Shown: positions 7,910 through 16,613 of the stretch, piece after piece
Layout of the letters: each line of letters begins with the position of its first letter
Numbering within the stretch: the first letter of the stretch is position 1
Origin: an uncultured Alphaproteobacteria bacterium
GTDB lineage: Bacteria > Pseudomonadota > Alphaproteobacteria > Caulobacterales > Caulobacteraceae
NCBI GenBank assembly: GCA_903933475.1
Contig: CAIZKE010000303.1
Coordinates: 1-29,108 of the forward strand
Direction: 5' to 3'
DNA length: 29,108 nt
Notes under the pieces: model-generated
Told to the model about the DNA's origin: nothing
The model's input: the letters and a program-made list of their open reading frames with translations, nothing else
Databases searched by the model: none
Position numbers and translations under genes: made by a program

Positions 7910-8745
7910 GATGCCTCAACGCCAACCACGAAGAGGCCAAGCTCGTCCGCCAGGGCGATGACCGCCTCGCGTTCGAGTACCAGGGTCCGGCCCGCCTCCC
8001 CGCCAATGCCGGCCAGGCCCGCACGCGCGGCACCCCGGACCGTGGCGGGCCCAAGGGTCGGGAGATCAACCCGGGTCTCCTGGATCGGCTTTGGCGCCTT
8101 GGCGAGAACGCCCCTGCGGGCGCCCTCCCGGCCCCGGAGGGCCGGTGCCACCTCGTCCGCGACCCGCCGCAGCATGGCGTCGGTGCCTTCCTGGGCCTCG
8201 ACGGCAAGGACCAGGCCATCGCAGACCACCGCCCCCTGCCCGATATCGAGTTCCCCGACCCGCCGGGCAATCTCAAAGGCCCGCTGAAGGTCAGCCTGGT
8301 GGTGGGCGTCAGGGCGCCAGCGACCCAGGGGACCCGCGCCGAGGAGCAGGTCACTACGGGCCTCATGGGCACCTTCAATGGCGAAACCTTCCTTGCGGAA
8401 CTCCTCCAGGACGGCTCTCAAGAGGGCGTCATCGCCTTTCCGGGCCTCCAGGATCAGGCGCGGCAGCATGGCCACGCCCCGCAGATCGGGCTTGAGGGCA
8501 GAAAAGTCGGGGCGGGCGACATTCCCGGCCAGGCAGACAGAGGCGCATTCGGCCTGCTTGAGGACCCGGATACAGCGCCCAATCTCTGCCAGTCCCACCT
8601 CGGCCCCAGGGAAGGCCTCCATGGCCACATCGGCGAAGCCTCGGAGGCGCACCACAAAGAGGGGCCGGCCGGCGTCCTGGCAGTGACGGGCGATCTGCAG
8701 GGGCAGGTCACCCCCGCCGGCGATGAGGCCCAGGCGTCCGGGCAC
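7906..8745 (-). CDS. lpxI: UDP-2,3-diacylglucosamine pyrophosphatase LpxI (DUF1009 family)
   Basis: LpxI hydrolyses UDP-2,3-diacylglucosamine to lipid X plus UMP, the step done by LpxH in enterobacteria. The family was first characterised in Caulobacter crescentus. The protein is 279 residues, with the N-terminal LGLIAGGGDLPLQIARHC motif and a charged C-terminal domain containing DLPTLGPATVRGAARAGLAGIGGEAG. The start is a GTG at 8745, five bases after the lpxA stop, with GGGAGG upstream inside the lpxA end. It sits between lpxA and lpxB, exactly where the pathway order predicts. No LpxH homologue is visible in the window. Confidence 0.94.
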   Translation of the reverse strand: MPGRLGLIAGGGDLPLQIARHCQDAGRPLFVVRLRGFADVAMEAFPGAEVGLAEIGRCIRVLKQAECASVCLAGNVARPDFSALKPDLRGVAMLPRLILEARKGDDALLRAVLEEFRKEGFAIEGAHEARSDLLLGAGPLGRWRPDAHHQADLQRAFEIARRVGELDIGQGAVVCDGLVLAVEAQEGTDAMLRRVADEVAPALRGREGARRGVLAKAPKPIQETRVDLPTLGPATVRGAARAGLAGIGGEAGRTLVLEREAVIALADELGLFVVGVEAS

Positions 8746-8750
8746 CTCGA

Positions 8751-9551
8751 CTAGTCCTCCCGGGCTGGAAGGCAGATGGGACGATTGGCCTCATCAGCGC
8801 GAATGAAGTCGATCACCTCCATCACGGGCGCGCTGTGTCCGTAAAGGGCGAGGGTATCCTCGATCCGCTCCTGGAAGCTGCCTTCGCGGGCGAAGAGGAG
8901 CCGGTAAGCGGCCCGCAGGTGACCTATGGTCTCGCGGCTGAAGTCACGGCGCCTCAGCCCGACCAGGTTGAGGCCCTCGAGGTGGGCGTGGTTACCCCAC
9001 ACCAGGCCATAGGGGATAACGTCCTTGGTCACGGCCGCGAGACCGCCGATGAAGGCGAAGCGACCCACCCGGCAGTGCTGGTGGACGGCGGCGAGACCCG
9101 ACACCATGACGTGGTCGCCGATCTCCACATGGCCTCCCAGGGTGGCGGAGTGGGCAAGGATGACATTGTCGCCGACCTTGCAATCATGTCCCACATGGCT
9201 CGTCGCCATGAACATGCCGTCATGACCGACCTGGGTGACCCCACCGCCATTGGCCGTGCCGATGTGCATGGTCACGTGCTCCCACATCTGGTTCCGGTCG
9301 CCGATCACCAGCTCGGTCGGCTCGCCCCGGTACCCTGTATGGTGGGGCGGACCGCCCAGGTTCGAGAAGTTCCGCACAAGGCAGTCGGCACCGATGGTCG
9401 TGTGGTTCTCGATGACCACATGGGCGAGAACCCGGGTGCGGGCGCCGATGCGAACGTGCTCGCCGATCAGGCTGAACGGTCCGACGCTGACCCCCTCGTC
9501 CAGCTGGGCACCGGGCGCGACAATGGCGGTCGGGTGAATGTCCACGGTCAT
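8751..9551 (-). CDS. lpxA: UDP-N-acetylglucosamine (or GlcNAc3N) acyltransferase LpxA
   Basis: LpxA adds the first 3-hydroxyacyl chain, from acyl-ACP, to the UDP-amino sugar that begins lipid A. The protein is 266 residues: a left-handed beta-helix of hexapeptide repeats (about 1-185) and a helical C-terminal domain (FSRETIGHLRAAYRLLF). The catalytic histidine aligns to His122 (SHVGHDC, E. coli His125). The acyl-length position (E. coli Gly173) is Gly170, within FIGGLAAV. The sugar-contact loop differs from E. coli: the positions of Asp74 and Lys76 read His71 and Gly73 in LGGPPHHTGYRGEP. That may relate to a 2,3-diamino sugar substrate (see findings). The ATG overlaps the fabZ stop (ATGA). 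Confidence 0.95.
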   Translation of the reverse strand: MTVDIHPTAIVAPGAQLDEGVSVGPFSLIGEHVRIGARTRVLAHVVIENHTTIGADCLVRNFSNLGGPPHHTGYRGEPTELVIGDRNQMWEHVTMHIGTANGGGVTQVGHDGMFMATSHVGHDCKVGDNVILAHSATLGGHVEIGDHVMVSGLAAVHQHCRVGRFAFIGGLAAVTKDVIPYGLVWGNHAHLEGLNLVGLRRRDFSRETIGHLRAAYRLLFAREGSFQERIEDTLALYGHSAPVMEVIDFIRADEANRPICLPARED

Positions 9552-10012
9552 TGCGGCGTCTCCACCAGCATGGCGGCGAATTCCGCCTCGGCGGCGACCT
9601 TGTCGCCAACCATGGCGCGCCCCTCGAACTTGAAGAGCCCGCCCCGGGCCCTGGCGACCCGCACATTGAGTTTCAGGAGGTCGCCTGGCCGGACAGGGTG
9701 CCGGAAGCGGCAGTTGTCCAGCGAGGCGAAGAGGATGGTCTTGCCGCGCGGGTCGACGTCGAGGGTCTTGGACATCAGGACCGCGCCGGTCTGGGCCAGG
9801 GCCTCGACGATGAGGACGCCGGGCATGACCGGATACTCCGGGAAGTGCCCCTGGAAGAAGCCTTCGTTGATGCTGACCGCCTTGATCCCAACAATGGACT
9901 GACCGGAGACGTAGTTCTCCGCCCGGTCGACCAGGAGGAAGGGAAAGCGGTGCGGAATGCGAGCCAGGATCTCGTTGATATCGATGGCATCGCCGGCGGT
10001 CTCTTCAGTCAT
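9548..10012 (-). CDS. fabZ: 3-hydroxyacyl-ACP dehydratase FabZ
   Basis: FabZ dehydrates 3-hydroxyacyl-ACP in fatty acid elongation and so competes with LpxA and LpxD for the same acyl-ACP pool. The protein is 154 residues with a hot-dog fold. Visible motifs are IPHRFPFLLVDR, GHFPEYPVMPG with catalytic His56, and VEALAQTGA with catalytic Glu70. The frame is open 21 codons further upstream, but the ATG at 10012 overlaps the lpxD stop (ATGA) and gives the normal N terminus, so it is chosen. The lpxD-fabZ-lpxA order is widely conserved in proteobacteria and couples phospholipid and lipid A acyl supply. Confidence 0.96.
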   Translation of the reverse strand: MTEETAGDAIDINEILARIPHRFPFLLVDRAENYVSGQSIVGIKAVSINEGFFQGHFPEYPVMPGVLIVEALAQTGAVLMSKTLDVDPRGKTILFASLDNCRFRHPVRPGDLLKLNVRVARARGGLFKFEGRAMVGDKVAAEAEFAAMLVETPQ

Positions 10013-11028
10013 GACTCCGCTCCCTTCCTGCGCCGGCCGGCGGACCGGGAAACCCAGGCCACCTCGCGCAGCCATTTCTGGACAGGCTGGGCCGGGAAGC
10101 CGCCCCAGGTCTCACCTGCGGGAACGTCACGAAGGACCCCCCCCGAAGCGCCGATGCGCGCGCCATCCCCGATGGTGACATGATCGGCGATGCCGGCCTG
10201 GCCGCCAAACTGGCAGCCATCCCCGATCGTCACACTGCCGGAAATGCCGGCCTGGCCCGCGACGACGCAGTTCCGGCCGATGCGGACGTTGTGGGCGATC
10301 TGCACCAGGTTATCGATCTTGGTATTCTCGCCGATGACGGTGTCCTCGTAGGCACCCCGGTCGACGGTGGTGCAGGCCCCGATCGTCACGCCGTCCTGAA
10401 GGATCACCCGGCCCAGCTGGGGGATATCGATGATACCGGCGGATCCCGCCGTGGCCCCGAAGCCGGGCTCGCCAATCACGGCTCCAGCCAGGATCTTCAC
10501 ACGGTCACCGATGAGGGCAAAGCCGATCGAGACGTTGGCCCCGATCCGGCAGTCGCGCCCGATGGCGACGCCCGGGCCAATGACGGTGTTGGGTCCGATC
10601 ACGGTTCCTGATCCGATGGAGGCGCCCTGCCCCACTGCCACGCCCGGCCCCAGGACGGCGCCCGACTCCAGACGCGCATCCGGCGAGATGGCAGCCGCGC
10701 CCACATGCCGCCTTGGTGGATGAAGAGCCGCAGCCACGACCGCGTAGGCACCCTGAGGGTTGCGATGGACAAGCGGCGTGCAGCCGGCCGGTAGACTTGT
10801 CGCCAGAGCTTCGGGAACGAAACACGCCGTCGGCGGCACCTCGGCCATTGCCTGGAGGAAGGCTGGAGCCGTCACGAAGACCAGGGCACCTGGACCGCCC
10901 CTGGAGGCGATGGCCACGCGGTCGACGCGGACAGCTCCGGCACCATCAGGTATGTGGGCACCGGTCAGCTGGCCAATAGCCTCCAGGGTCAGGGGGGGCG
11001 TCGACTCAAAGAAACGCGGATCAGGCAT
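10009..11028 (-). CDS. lpxD: UDP-3-O-(3-hydroxyacyl)glucosamine N-acyltransferase
   Basis: LpxD adds the N-linked 3-hydroxyacyl chain in the third step of lipid A synthesis. The protein is 339 residues: an N-terminal uridine-binding domain (about 1-100), a left-handed beta-helix of hexapeptide repeats, and a short C-terminal helix ending near VQKWLREVAWVSR. The catalytic histidine aligns to His246 in NLVQIAHNVRIG. The frame is open 73 codons further upstream, but the ATG at 11028 has AGGAAAG ten bases before it and starts the recognised PDPRFFESTPPLTL sequence. A 154-base gap separates it from ompH, the largest gap in this operon, and that gap holds a perfect hairpin. Confidence 0.95.
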   Translation of the reverse strand: MPDPRFFESTPPLTLEAIGQLTGAHIPDGAGAVRVDRVAIASRGGPGALVFVTAPAFLQAMAEVPPTACFVPEALATSLPAGCTPLVHRNPQGAYAVVAAALHPPRRHVGAAAISPDARLESGAVLGPGVAVGQGASIGSGTVIGPNTVIGPGVAIGRDCRIGANVSIGFALIGDRVKILAGAVIGEPGFGATAGSAGIIDIPQLGRVILQDGVTIGACTTVDRGAYEDTVIGENTKIDNLVQIAHNVRIGRNCVVAGQAGISGSVTIGDGCQFGGQAGIADHVTIGDGARIGASGGVLRDVPAGETWGGFPAQPVQKWLREVAWVSRSAGRRRKGAES

Positions 11029-11149
11029 GATGATGCATCTTTCCTGACCCGCGACGCCGACGCCAGACCCCTCGAGCGCGTACCACAGGCGTGGGCCCCG
11101 CTTTTGTGGCCGTAAGGCGTTCCAGACCGTGAAGTCGAGCCTGTTTGGC

Positions 11150-11174
11150 CCCTTCAGACGTTCCGTCTGAAGGG
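11150..11174 (-). terminator. Perfect hairpin between ompH and lpxD (terminator-like or processing signal)
   Basis: CCCTTCAGACG (11150-11160) and CGTCTGAAGGG (11164-11174) form an uninterrupted 11-bp stem with a 3-base loop, starting 8 bases after the ompH stop codon. No T-run follows on the - strand, so it is not a classical intrinsic terminator. It could attenuate transcription or protect the 3' end of the bamA-ompH message. Confidence 0.55.
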
Positions 11175-11182
11175 AACAGGCA

Positions 11183-11806
11183 TTAGGGCTTCCGGGCAGG
11201 CTGAGCCGGAGCGGCCGGCGCGGCCTGGTCCAGGCGTTCCCGGTCAAAGGCGAACTGGGTGATCTTGGCGTTCAGGCCCGTGATGACCGACGGGGTGATG
11301 TCCATGGCCGGATTGGCGAGGATGACGGCATCCCGCTGGATCAGCAGGCTGCACCTGGCCTGCTGGTAGGACCCCCGGATGACCGGCTCGAGCTCCTGGC
11401 CGACACGTCCCAGGGCCTTCTGCTGGGTTGCCTGGAGTTCGCGTTCCCGGATCTGAGCCTTGCGCTGAAGGGCGTTGGCGCGGACCTGGAGGGAAGCGTT
11501 CTTCTGGTCGAAGCTTCCCTGATCCAGGGAGGCCTTCTGGGCGTCCAGGGCCTTGGCCTCGTTCTGCAGGGCGGTCTGCTCGGTGGATAGCTCGGTCTGG
11601 ACCTGCTGGGTGATCTGCTGGAGGCGGGTCTGGACGTACTTGCCCACAGTCGAGGCACCGATGGCGCCGTCGAGGGATAGGATGCAGACCCCGGTGAGCG
11701 GCGGGCCGTGGTTGACCGGCGGCGCCGCAGGCTGAGTCTGGGCCTGAGCGGGAGCGGCGAGCAGGACCGCCGCGGTGGCGGCCATCAGAAGGGCGGATTT
11801 GTTCAT
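11183..11806 (-). CDS. skp: OmpH/Skp-family periplasmic chaperone
   Basis: Skp (OmpH) is a trimeric periplasmic chaperone that carries unfolded outer-membrane proteins to the BAM complex. The protein is 207 residues, somewhat longer than E. coli Skp. A signal peptide (NKSALLMAATAAVLLAAPAQA, residues 2-22) is followed by a short Pro-rich linker, the beta-strand GVCILSLDGAIGAS, a long Gln/Glu/Lys-rich coiled-coil region (about 60-150), and a C-terminal Ala/Pro-rich tail. The frame is open 16 codons upstream, but the ATG at 11806 gives a clean signal peptide and lies 10 bases after the bamA stop. The bamA-skp-lpxD order is conserved. The alanine/proline tail is a lineage feature of unknown role. 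Confidence 0.9.
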   Translation of the reverse strand: MNKSALLMAATAAVLLAAPAQAQTQPAAPPVNHGPPLTGVCILSLDGAIGASTVGKYVQTRLQQITQQVQTELSTEQTALQNEAKALDAQKASLDQGSFDQKNASLQVRANALQRKAQIRERELQATQQKALGRVGQELEPVIRGSYQQARCSLLIQRDAVILANPAMDITPSVITGLNAKITQFAFDRERLDQAAPAAPAQPARKP

Positions 11807-11816
11807 GTGTGTGATC

Positions 11817-14192
11817 TCAGAATTTCGTGGTTTGCGAGAAGCGGAAGGTTTCATCCCGGTCGTAATCCTCCTGCTGGAGGATATGGCTGAAGTCGAAACG
11901 GATCGGTCCCATGGGTGAGCGCCAGAAAATCGACAAACCTGCGGAGGCGCGCAGGGACAGGTCGTCGTAGATGCCTGGAATGACGTTACCGTCGATATCG
12001 AGTTTCACGGAGTCATCTAGCTTCCCGAGGGTCCCGATGTCGGTGAAGAGCGAGGCCCGGATCCCATACTGCTGGGGAATGAAGGTCGGTACTGTCAGCT
12101 CCGCGGAGCCGATGGCAAAGACCTCGCCGCCGAGGGCATCGGACCGGCCGTAGCTCGTGTCCCGGGGGCCAATACCGGCCACCTTGAAGCCCCGGAAGGA
12201 ATTACCCCCCTTGTAGAAGCGGTCGTTGATCCTGACGGCATCGTCGCCCCATCCAGAGACATAGCCGCCGCTGCCGGAGAGGCTGAGGACGAAGTCCTTG
12301 TTAAAGCCGTGGTACCAGCCGCCTTCCAGTTCGTTCCGGATGTACTTCACGTCGCCGCCCAGGCCGGCAAAGTCCTGCGACGCACTGATGAAGAAGCCGC
12401 GGCTCGGGCGGACTGGACTGTTCCGCCGGTCGAGTGTGACCTGATAGCCAATGAGCGAGGTCGTGTAGCGTCCCCTCTGGTCGCAGAGGGTCTGGGAAAC
12501 CTGCTGTTGGGACGGATCGCAGTAGTAATCCGGCACCTGGACATCATCATCGCGCAGGACATAGCGCATGGTCATGAAGGAGTCGGCCGTCAGTGGGAAG
12601 CCGACGCGGAAGTTCGTACCGAGGGTGGTGGTCTTGTAGGAGGAGTATTCCGAAAGATCGTAGACGAAATAGTAGACGTCGACGCCGGCGCGCAGATTGC
12701 GGCCAAGGAACCGGGGCTCCGTGAAAGAGAGATCCACCTGCTTGCGATAAGAGCCCCAGGACACCCGCGCCCGGGCATCCTGGCCACGGCCACGAAAGTT
12801 CTTCTCTGTGATGCCAATGTCGATCATCAACTGGTCGACCGAGGAATAACCCGCGCTGAAGGTGAGTTCGCCTGTCGCCTGTTCCTCGACCTTGACCATC
12901 AGATCCGTGCGATCAGGATTGCCGGTGGGGATTTCCTCGATATTGACGTCCTTGAAGAAGCCGAGAGCCCTCAGGTTATTCTTGGAACGGTCCACGAGGG
13001 CGCGGTTGTAGGCGTCGCCCTCAACAAGGTTCAGTTCCCGACGGATGACGCTGTCGAGGGTCTGGTTATTGCCTACGATGTCGATCCGGTTGACGTAGAC
13101 CCGCGGGCCTTCATTGACCTGGAAGACCACGTCCACCATGCGGGTCTTGGGATCCGCCACATACCGGGGACGCACGTCCACCGAGGCAAAGCCAGCGGCA
13201 CCCGCGGCAAAGGTCAGGGCGTCGGTCGCCGTCTCGATGCGCTGGTCCTCGTAGATCTCGCCGGACTGGATCGGGACGAGCTGGGTCAGCAGGGCGGTGT
13301 CGAGTTTCTTGAGTTCGGTCTCCACCGAGATCTTGCCGAACTTGTACCGGGGGCCCTCCTCCAGCGAGTAGGTGACGGCAAAACCATTCCGCGACGGTGA
13401 AAGCTCCGCCACCCCGGAGATAACGCGGAAATCGTAGAAGCCGCGGTTCCTGTAATGCTTGCGGAGCTGTTCCTTGTCGTACTCCAGCCGGTCCGGATCG
13501 TAGTTCGCATTGCTCGAGAAGAAGCGATACCAAGCGGATTCCTCGGTGACGATGACGTCTCGCAGATCGTTGTCGGAGAACTCGGAATTGCCGAGGAAGT
13601 TAACGCCAAGGACACCGCTCTTCTTGCCCTCGTCGATCTCGAAGATCAGGTCGACGCGTTTCTGGGGCAGCTCGATGATCTTGGGGGTGACGACGGCGGA
13701 AATCCGCCCCGAGCGTCTGTAGAGCTCGATGATCCGCTGGATATCGGCCTGCACCTTGGCCCGCGTGAAGATGCCACGTGGCCGAACCGTGATCTCGTCG
13801 CGCAGCTTGTCTTCCTTCAGGCCTGCATTGCCCTCAAAGACGACCCTGTTGATGATCGGGTTTTCGACAACCTGAATGGTCAGGTCGCCCCCGGTCAGGC
13901 CTACCTTCACATCCGAGAAGAGGTCGGTACGGAACAGGGCCTTCAGGGCCAGGTCGATCCGGGCCGGGTCCACCGTGTCGCCCACGCCGATGGGCAGGTA
14001 GGACAGGATGGTGGACTGCTCGATCCGCTCGTTTCCACTGACACTGATCCGCTGGACGACTCCCTGTTGCTGGGCAACCGCCTGGGCGCGCGCCGTCCCG
14101 GGCGCAGTCAGGGCGGTGGCTCCCAGGAGGATCGCCAGTCCCGAAACGAAGCCAGCGCTGCGGGCGCGTCGAATTTGCATGGTCAGGGCCAT
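11817..14192 (-). CDS. bamA: Outer-membrane protein assembly factor BamA
   Basis: BamA is the essential Omp85 insertase that folds beta-barrel proteins into the outer membrane. The protein is about 791 residues: a signal sequence ending in GTARAQA, POTRA domains (about residues 45-390, from VVQRISVSGNERIEQSTIL to VYVNRIDIVGNNQTLDSVIRREL), then a C-terminal 16-strand barrel. The barrel includes YKGGNSFRGFKVAGIGPRD (VRGF-like loop 6 motif) and ends FRFSQTTKF, with the terminal Phe needed for BAM recognition. Start is uncertain: the ATG at 14192 is given, but the ATG at 14180 also leaves a good signal peptide and neither has a strong ribosome site. It follows rseP by 19 bases. Confidence 0.96.
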   Translation of the reverse strand: MALTMQIRRARSAGFVSGLAILLGATALTAPGTARAQAVAQQQGVVQRISVSGNERIEQSTILSYLPIGVGDTVDPARIDLALKALFRTDLFSDVKVGLTGGDLTIQVVENPIINRVVFEGNAGLKEDKLRDEITVRPRGIFTRAKVQADIQRIIELYRRSGRISAVVTPKIIELPQKRVDLIFEIDEGKKSGVLGVNFLGNSEFSDNDLRDVIVTEESAWYRFFSSNANYDPDRLEYDKEQLRKHYRNRGFYDFRVISGVAELSPSRNGFAVTYSLEEGPRYKFGKISVETELKKLDTALLTQLVPIQSGEIYEDQRIETATDALTFAAGAAGFASVDVRPRYVADPKTRMVDVVFQVNEGPRVYVNRIDIVGNNQTLDSVIRRELNLVEGDAYNRALVDRSKNNLRALGFFKDVNIEEIPTGNPDRTDLMVKVEEQATGELTFSAGYSSVDQLMIDIGITEKNFRGRGQDARARVSWGSYRKQVDLSFTEPRFLGRNLRAGVDVYYFVYDLSEYSSYKTTTLGTNFRVGFPLTADSFMTMRYVLRDDDVQVPDYYCDPSQQQVSQTLCDQRGRYTTSLIGYQVTLDRRNSPVRPSRGFFISASQDFAGLGGDVKYIRNELEGGWYHGFNKDFVLSLSGSGGYVSGWGDDAVRINDRFYKGGNSFRGFKVAGIGPRDTSYGRSDALGGEVFAIGSAELTVPTFIPQQYGIRASLFTDIGTLGKLDDSVKLDIDGNVIPGIYDDLSLRASAGLSIFWRSPMGPIRFDFSHILQQEDYDRDETFRFSQTTKF

Positions 14193-14211
14193 CACCAAAG
14201 GAAGCGCGTGA

Positions 14212-15417
14212 TCAGGAAAACAATCCGCCGACGAACTGGAAGACCTGCAGCCTCTGCAGATCATTCCAGGTGGCGAACAACATCAAAGCCAGCACCAGCG
14301 CAAGGCCCACCCTGTAGCCAACAGCCTGGACACTGGCGGTAAGCGGCCTGCGGGCCACGGCTTCGTAGGCGTAGAAGACGAGATGCCCCCCGTCGAGAAC
14401 CGGAATCGGAAGCAGGTTCATGAAGCCGATCCCCACCGAGAGGACGGCGGCCAGGGCCAGCAGGTTAGCTCCGACGTAGAGAATCTTGTGTTCGAGGTCC
14501 GGGGCGGCTTCCGCGCCGGCCTTGGCGATCTGACCAGACATCTGGGCGATGCCGAGAGGGCCGTTGAGCTGCTCCGCGGACATCTGGCCGGTCACCATCC
14601 TGCCGATGGCGTAGACGCTGGTCGTGAGCACACTCCAGGTGCGGTCGACGCCCTTCGAAAGCGCCTCCGCAGGTCCGAAGGTTCGCCTCACAACCTCGCC
14701 GGTGGGGCCAATGCCCAGACGTCCCACCCGCGGCGAGCCCGGCTTGGTGTCGACGCGCTTCCATTCCGGGGTCGCGGTCAGGCTGAGGTTTCGACCGCCG
14801 CGTTCGACCAGGAAGTCTGTCGACGCCCCGCCCCGGACCTGTACGACCTCGCTGAGGTCCTGGAAGGACGAAATCCGGCGCCCCGCAGCCTCGAGCACGA
14901 TATCTCCGGCCTGGAAGCCCGCCGATGCGGCTGCACTGCCGGGTTGGACAACCCCGATTCGTGGCGACAGGGTCCGCTCGCCAAGGCTCATGAAGAGAAG
15001 GGTGAACAGGGCGATGGCCAGCAGGAAGTTGGCGGCAGGTCCTGCTGCGGCCACCAGGGCCCTCTGCCAGACGGGTTTAAAGTGGTAGCTGCGCGCCAGG
15101 GCCTCTGGCCCTTCCCGGGCCAGGATCTCCGCGCGCATGGCCTTCAGTCCGTCGGCGTCAGGGACGCTGGCGGCGTTGTGGTCACCCGCGAACATGACGT
15201 AACCGCCCAGCGGTACCCAGCCGATCCTCCATTCAACCCCGGAGCGGTCCCGGTGAGACCAGATCGGACGACCGAAGCCGATGGAGAACCGCTCGACGTC
15301 AATCCCGCAGGCCCTGGCCGCAAAAAAGTGACCCAGCTCATGCACTGTCACCACCAGGGACAGGACCAGGACGAAGGGGGCGAGATGCCAGAGGAAATCG
15401 ATGGCGATGGCCAGCAT
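14212..15417 (-). CDS. rseP: Site-2 zinc metalloprotease RseP (MmpA in Caulobacter)
   Basis: This inner-membrane intramembrane protease cuts anti-sigma factors or polarity proteins; the Caulobacter member, MmpA, is known to cut PodJ. The protein is 401 residues. The zinc motif His26-Glu-Leu-Gly-His30 lies in the first membrane segment (VVTVHELGHFFAARACG). GGYVMFAGD and NFLLAIALF follow. A single PDZ domain (about 165-250, IGVVQPGSAAASAGFQAGDIVLEAAG) is visible, compared with two in E. coli RseP. The third zinc ligand is Asp342 in LLPIPVLDGGH. Its ATG begins two bases after the dxr stop. The dxr-rseP-bamA order is conserved in alphaproteobacteria. Confidence 0.95.
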   Translation of the reverse strand: MLAIAIDFLWHLAPFVLVLSLVVTVHELGHFFAARACGIDVERFSIGFGRPIWSHRDRSGVEWRIGWVPLGGYVMFAGDHNAASVPDADGLKAMRAEILAREGPEALARSYHFKPVWQRALVAAAGPAANFLLAIALFTLLFMSLGERTLSPRIGVVQPGSAAASAGFQAGDIVLEAAGRRISSFQDLSEVVQVRGGASTDFLVERGGRNLSLTATPEWKRVDTKPGSPRVGRLGIGPTGEVVRRTFGPAEALSKGVDRTWSVLTTSVYAIGRMVTGQMSAEQLNGPLGIAQMSGQIAKAGAEAAPDLEHKILYVGANLLALAAVLSVGIGFMNLLPIPVLDGGHLVFYAYEAVARRPLTASVQAVGYRVGLALVLALMLFATWNDLQRLQVFQFVGGLFS

Positions 15418-15419
15418 GG

Positions 15420-16613
15420 TCAGGCGGCGCCCCGCGACCGGGCGTCCAGGGCCAGGCCGGCCAGGCGGCGACCCACACGGTCGATCTGCTGCGTCTGCTC
15501 GAGGATGTTGTCGGCCATGCCGTCTCCCAGATGTTCCGAACTTGCCTTGTTCAGGGCTTCCGACACGATTGCGGCAATATCAAGATAGCCGATCCGACGG
15601 TCAAGGAAGGCCTCCACCGCAACCTCATTGGCGGCGTTGAGAATTCCGGGTGCCGACCCGCCCTCCCGGAGGGCCTGCCGGGCCAGGTCGAGGGCCGGAA
15701 AACGTTGCCGATCAGGGGCCTCGAAGGTGAGTCGTCCGATGGCTCCCAGGTCCAGGCGGGGCGCCGGCCAGGCCACCCTGTCCGGCCAGGCGAAGGCGAC
15801 GGCGATGGGTGTGCGCATGTCAGGAGCGCCCAGTTGGGCCAGGCTCGAGCCATCGGCATACTCGACCAGGCTGTGGACGATCGACTCGGGGTGAACGACC
15901 ACCTCGATACGGTCCGCATCGACCCCGAAAAGGTAGGCGGCCTCGATCATCTCGAGGCCCTTGTTCATCATTGTTGCGGAATCCACCGAGATCTTGCGGC
16001 CCATGACCCAGTTCGGGTGCGCCACGGCCTCTTCCGGCGTCGCCGAGGCCATCCGCTCTGCGGACCAGGCCCGGAAGGGGCCGCCAGAGGCCGTCAGGAT
16101 CAGGCGCGAGACCTGAGCCGCATGCCGGGGATCGAGGGCCTGGAAGATGGCCGAATGCTCGGAATCCACCGGGATCACCACACCACCGGCCAGCCGCGCG
16201 CGCCTCAGGAGGGCGGGGCCGGCGCAGACCAGGCTCTCCTTGTTGGCGAGGGCAACTATGGCCCCCGCATCCACAGCCGCCAGGGTTGGTGCAAGGCCCG
16301 CAAAACCGACGATGGCGGACATGACCCAGTCCGCTGGAAGACCTGCGGCTGCGGCGACGGCCGCCGCTCCGGCCTCGACCGCAACACCCGAGCCCTGGAG
16401 ACGGGTGGCAAGCTCTCCGGCAAGGGTCGCATCTGCGATGACCGCGACCTCCGGACGCCAGGCCAGGGCCTGTTCTGCGAGCCGGGGGACATTGCGCCCG
16501 CCCGTCAGCGCCCGGACGCGCACCGGTCGCCCGAGGGACTCCAGGAGGTCGAGGGTGGAGACGCCGACCGATCCCGTCGATCCGAGGATGGAGACTGTAC
16601 GGACCAGGCTCAA
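15420..16613 (-). CDS. dxr: 1-deoxy-D-xylulose 5-phosphate reductoisomerase
   Basis: Dxr converts DXP to MEP with NADPH, the committed step of the MEP isoprenoid pathway in the cytosol. The protein is 397 residues, the normal length. The NADPH-binding motif SILGSTGSVGVSTLDLL is at the N terminus; NKESLVCAG, PVDSEHSAIFQ, ILTASGGPFR, VDSATMMNKGLEMIEA and HPESIVHSLVEYADGS follow. The start appears to be a TTG at 16613, forming a TTGA overlap with the cdsA stop. No ATG or GTG fits the N terminus, and upstream extension enters unrelated sequence inside cdsA. It supplies IPP/FPP for UppS, encoded two genes upstream. Confidence 0.95.
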   Translation of the reverse strand: MSLVRTVSILGSTGSVGVSTLDLLESLGRPVRVRALTGGRNVPRLAEQALAWRPEVAVIADATLAGELATRLQGSGVAVEAGAAAVAAAAGLPADWVMSAIVGFAGLAPTLAAVDAGAIVALANKESLVCAGPALLRRARLAGGVVIPVDSEHSAIFQALDPRHAAQVSRLILTASGGPFRAWSAERMASATPEEAVAHPNWVMGRKISVDSATMMNKGLEMIEAAYLFGVDADRIEVVVHPESIVHSLVEYADGSSLAQLGAPDMRTPIAVAFAWPDRVAWPAPRLDLGAIGRLTFEAPDRQRFPALDLARQALREGGSAPGILNAANEVAVEAFLDRRIGYLDIAAIVSEALNKASSEHLGDGMADNILEQTQQIDRVGRRLAGLALDARSRGAA

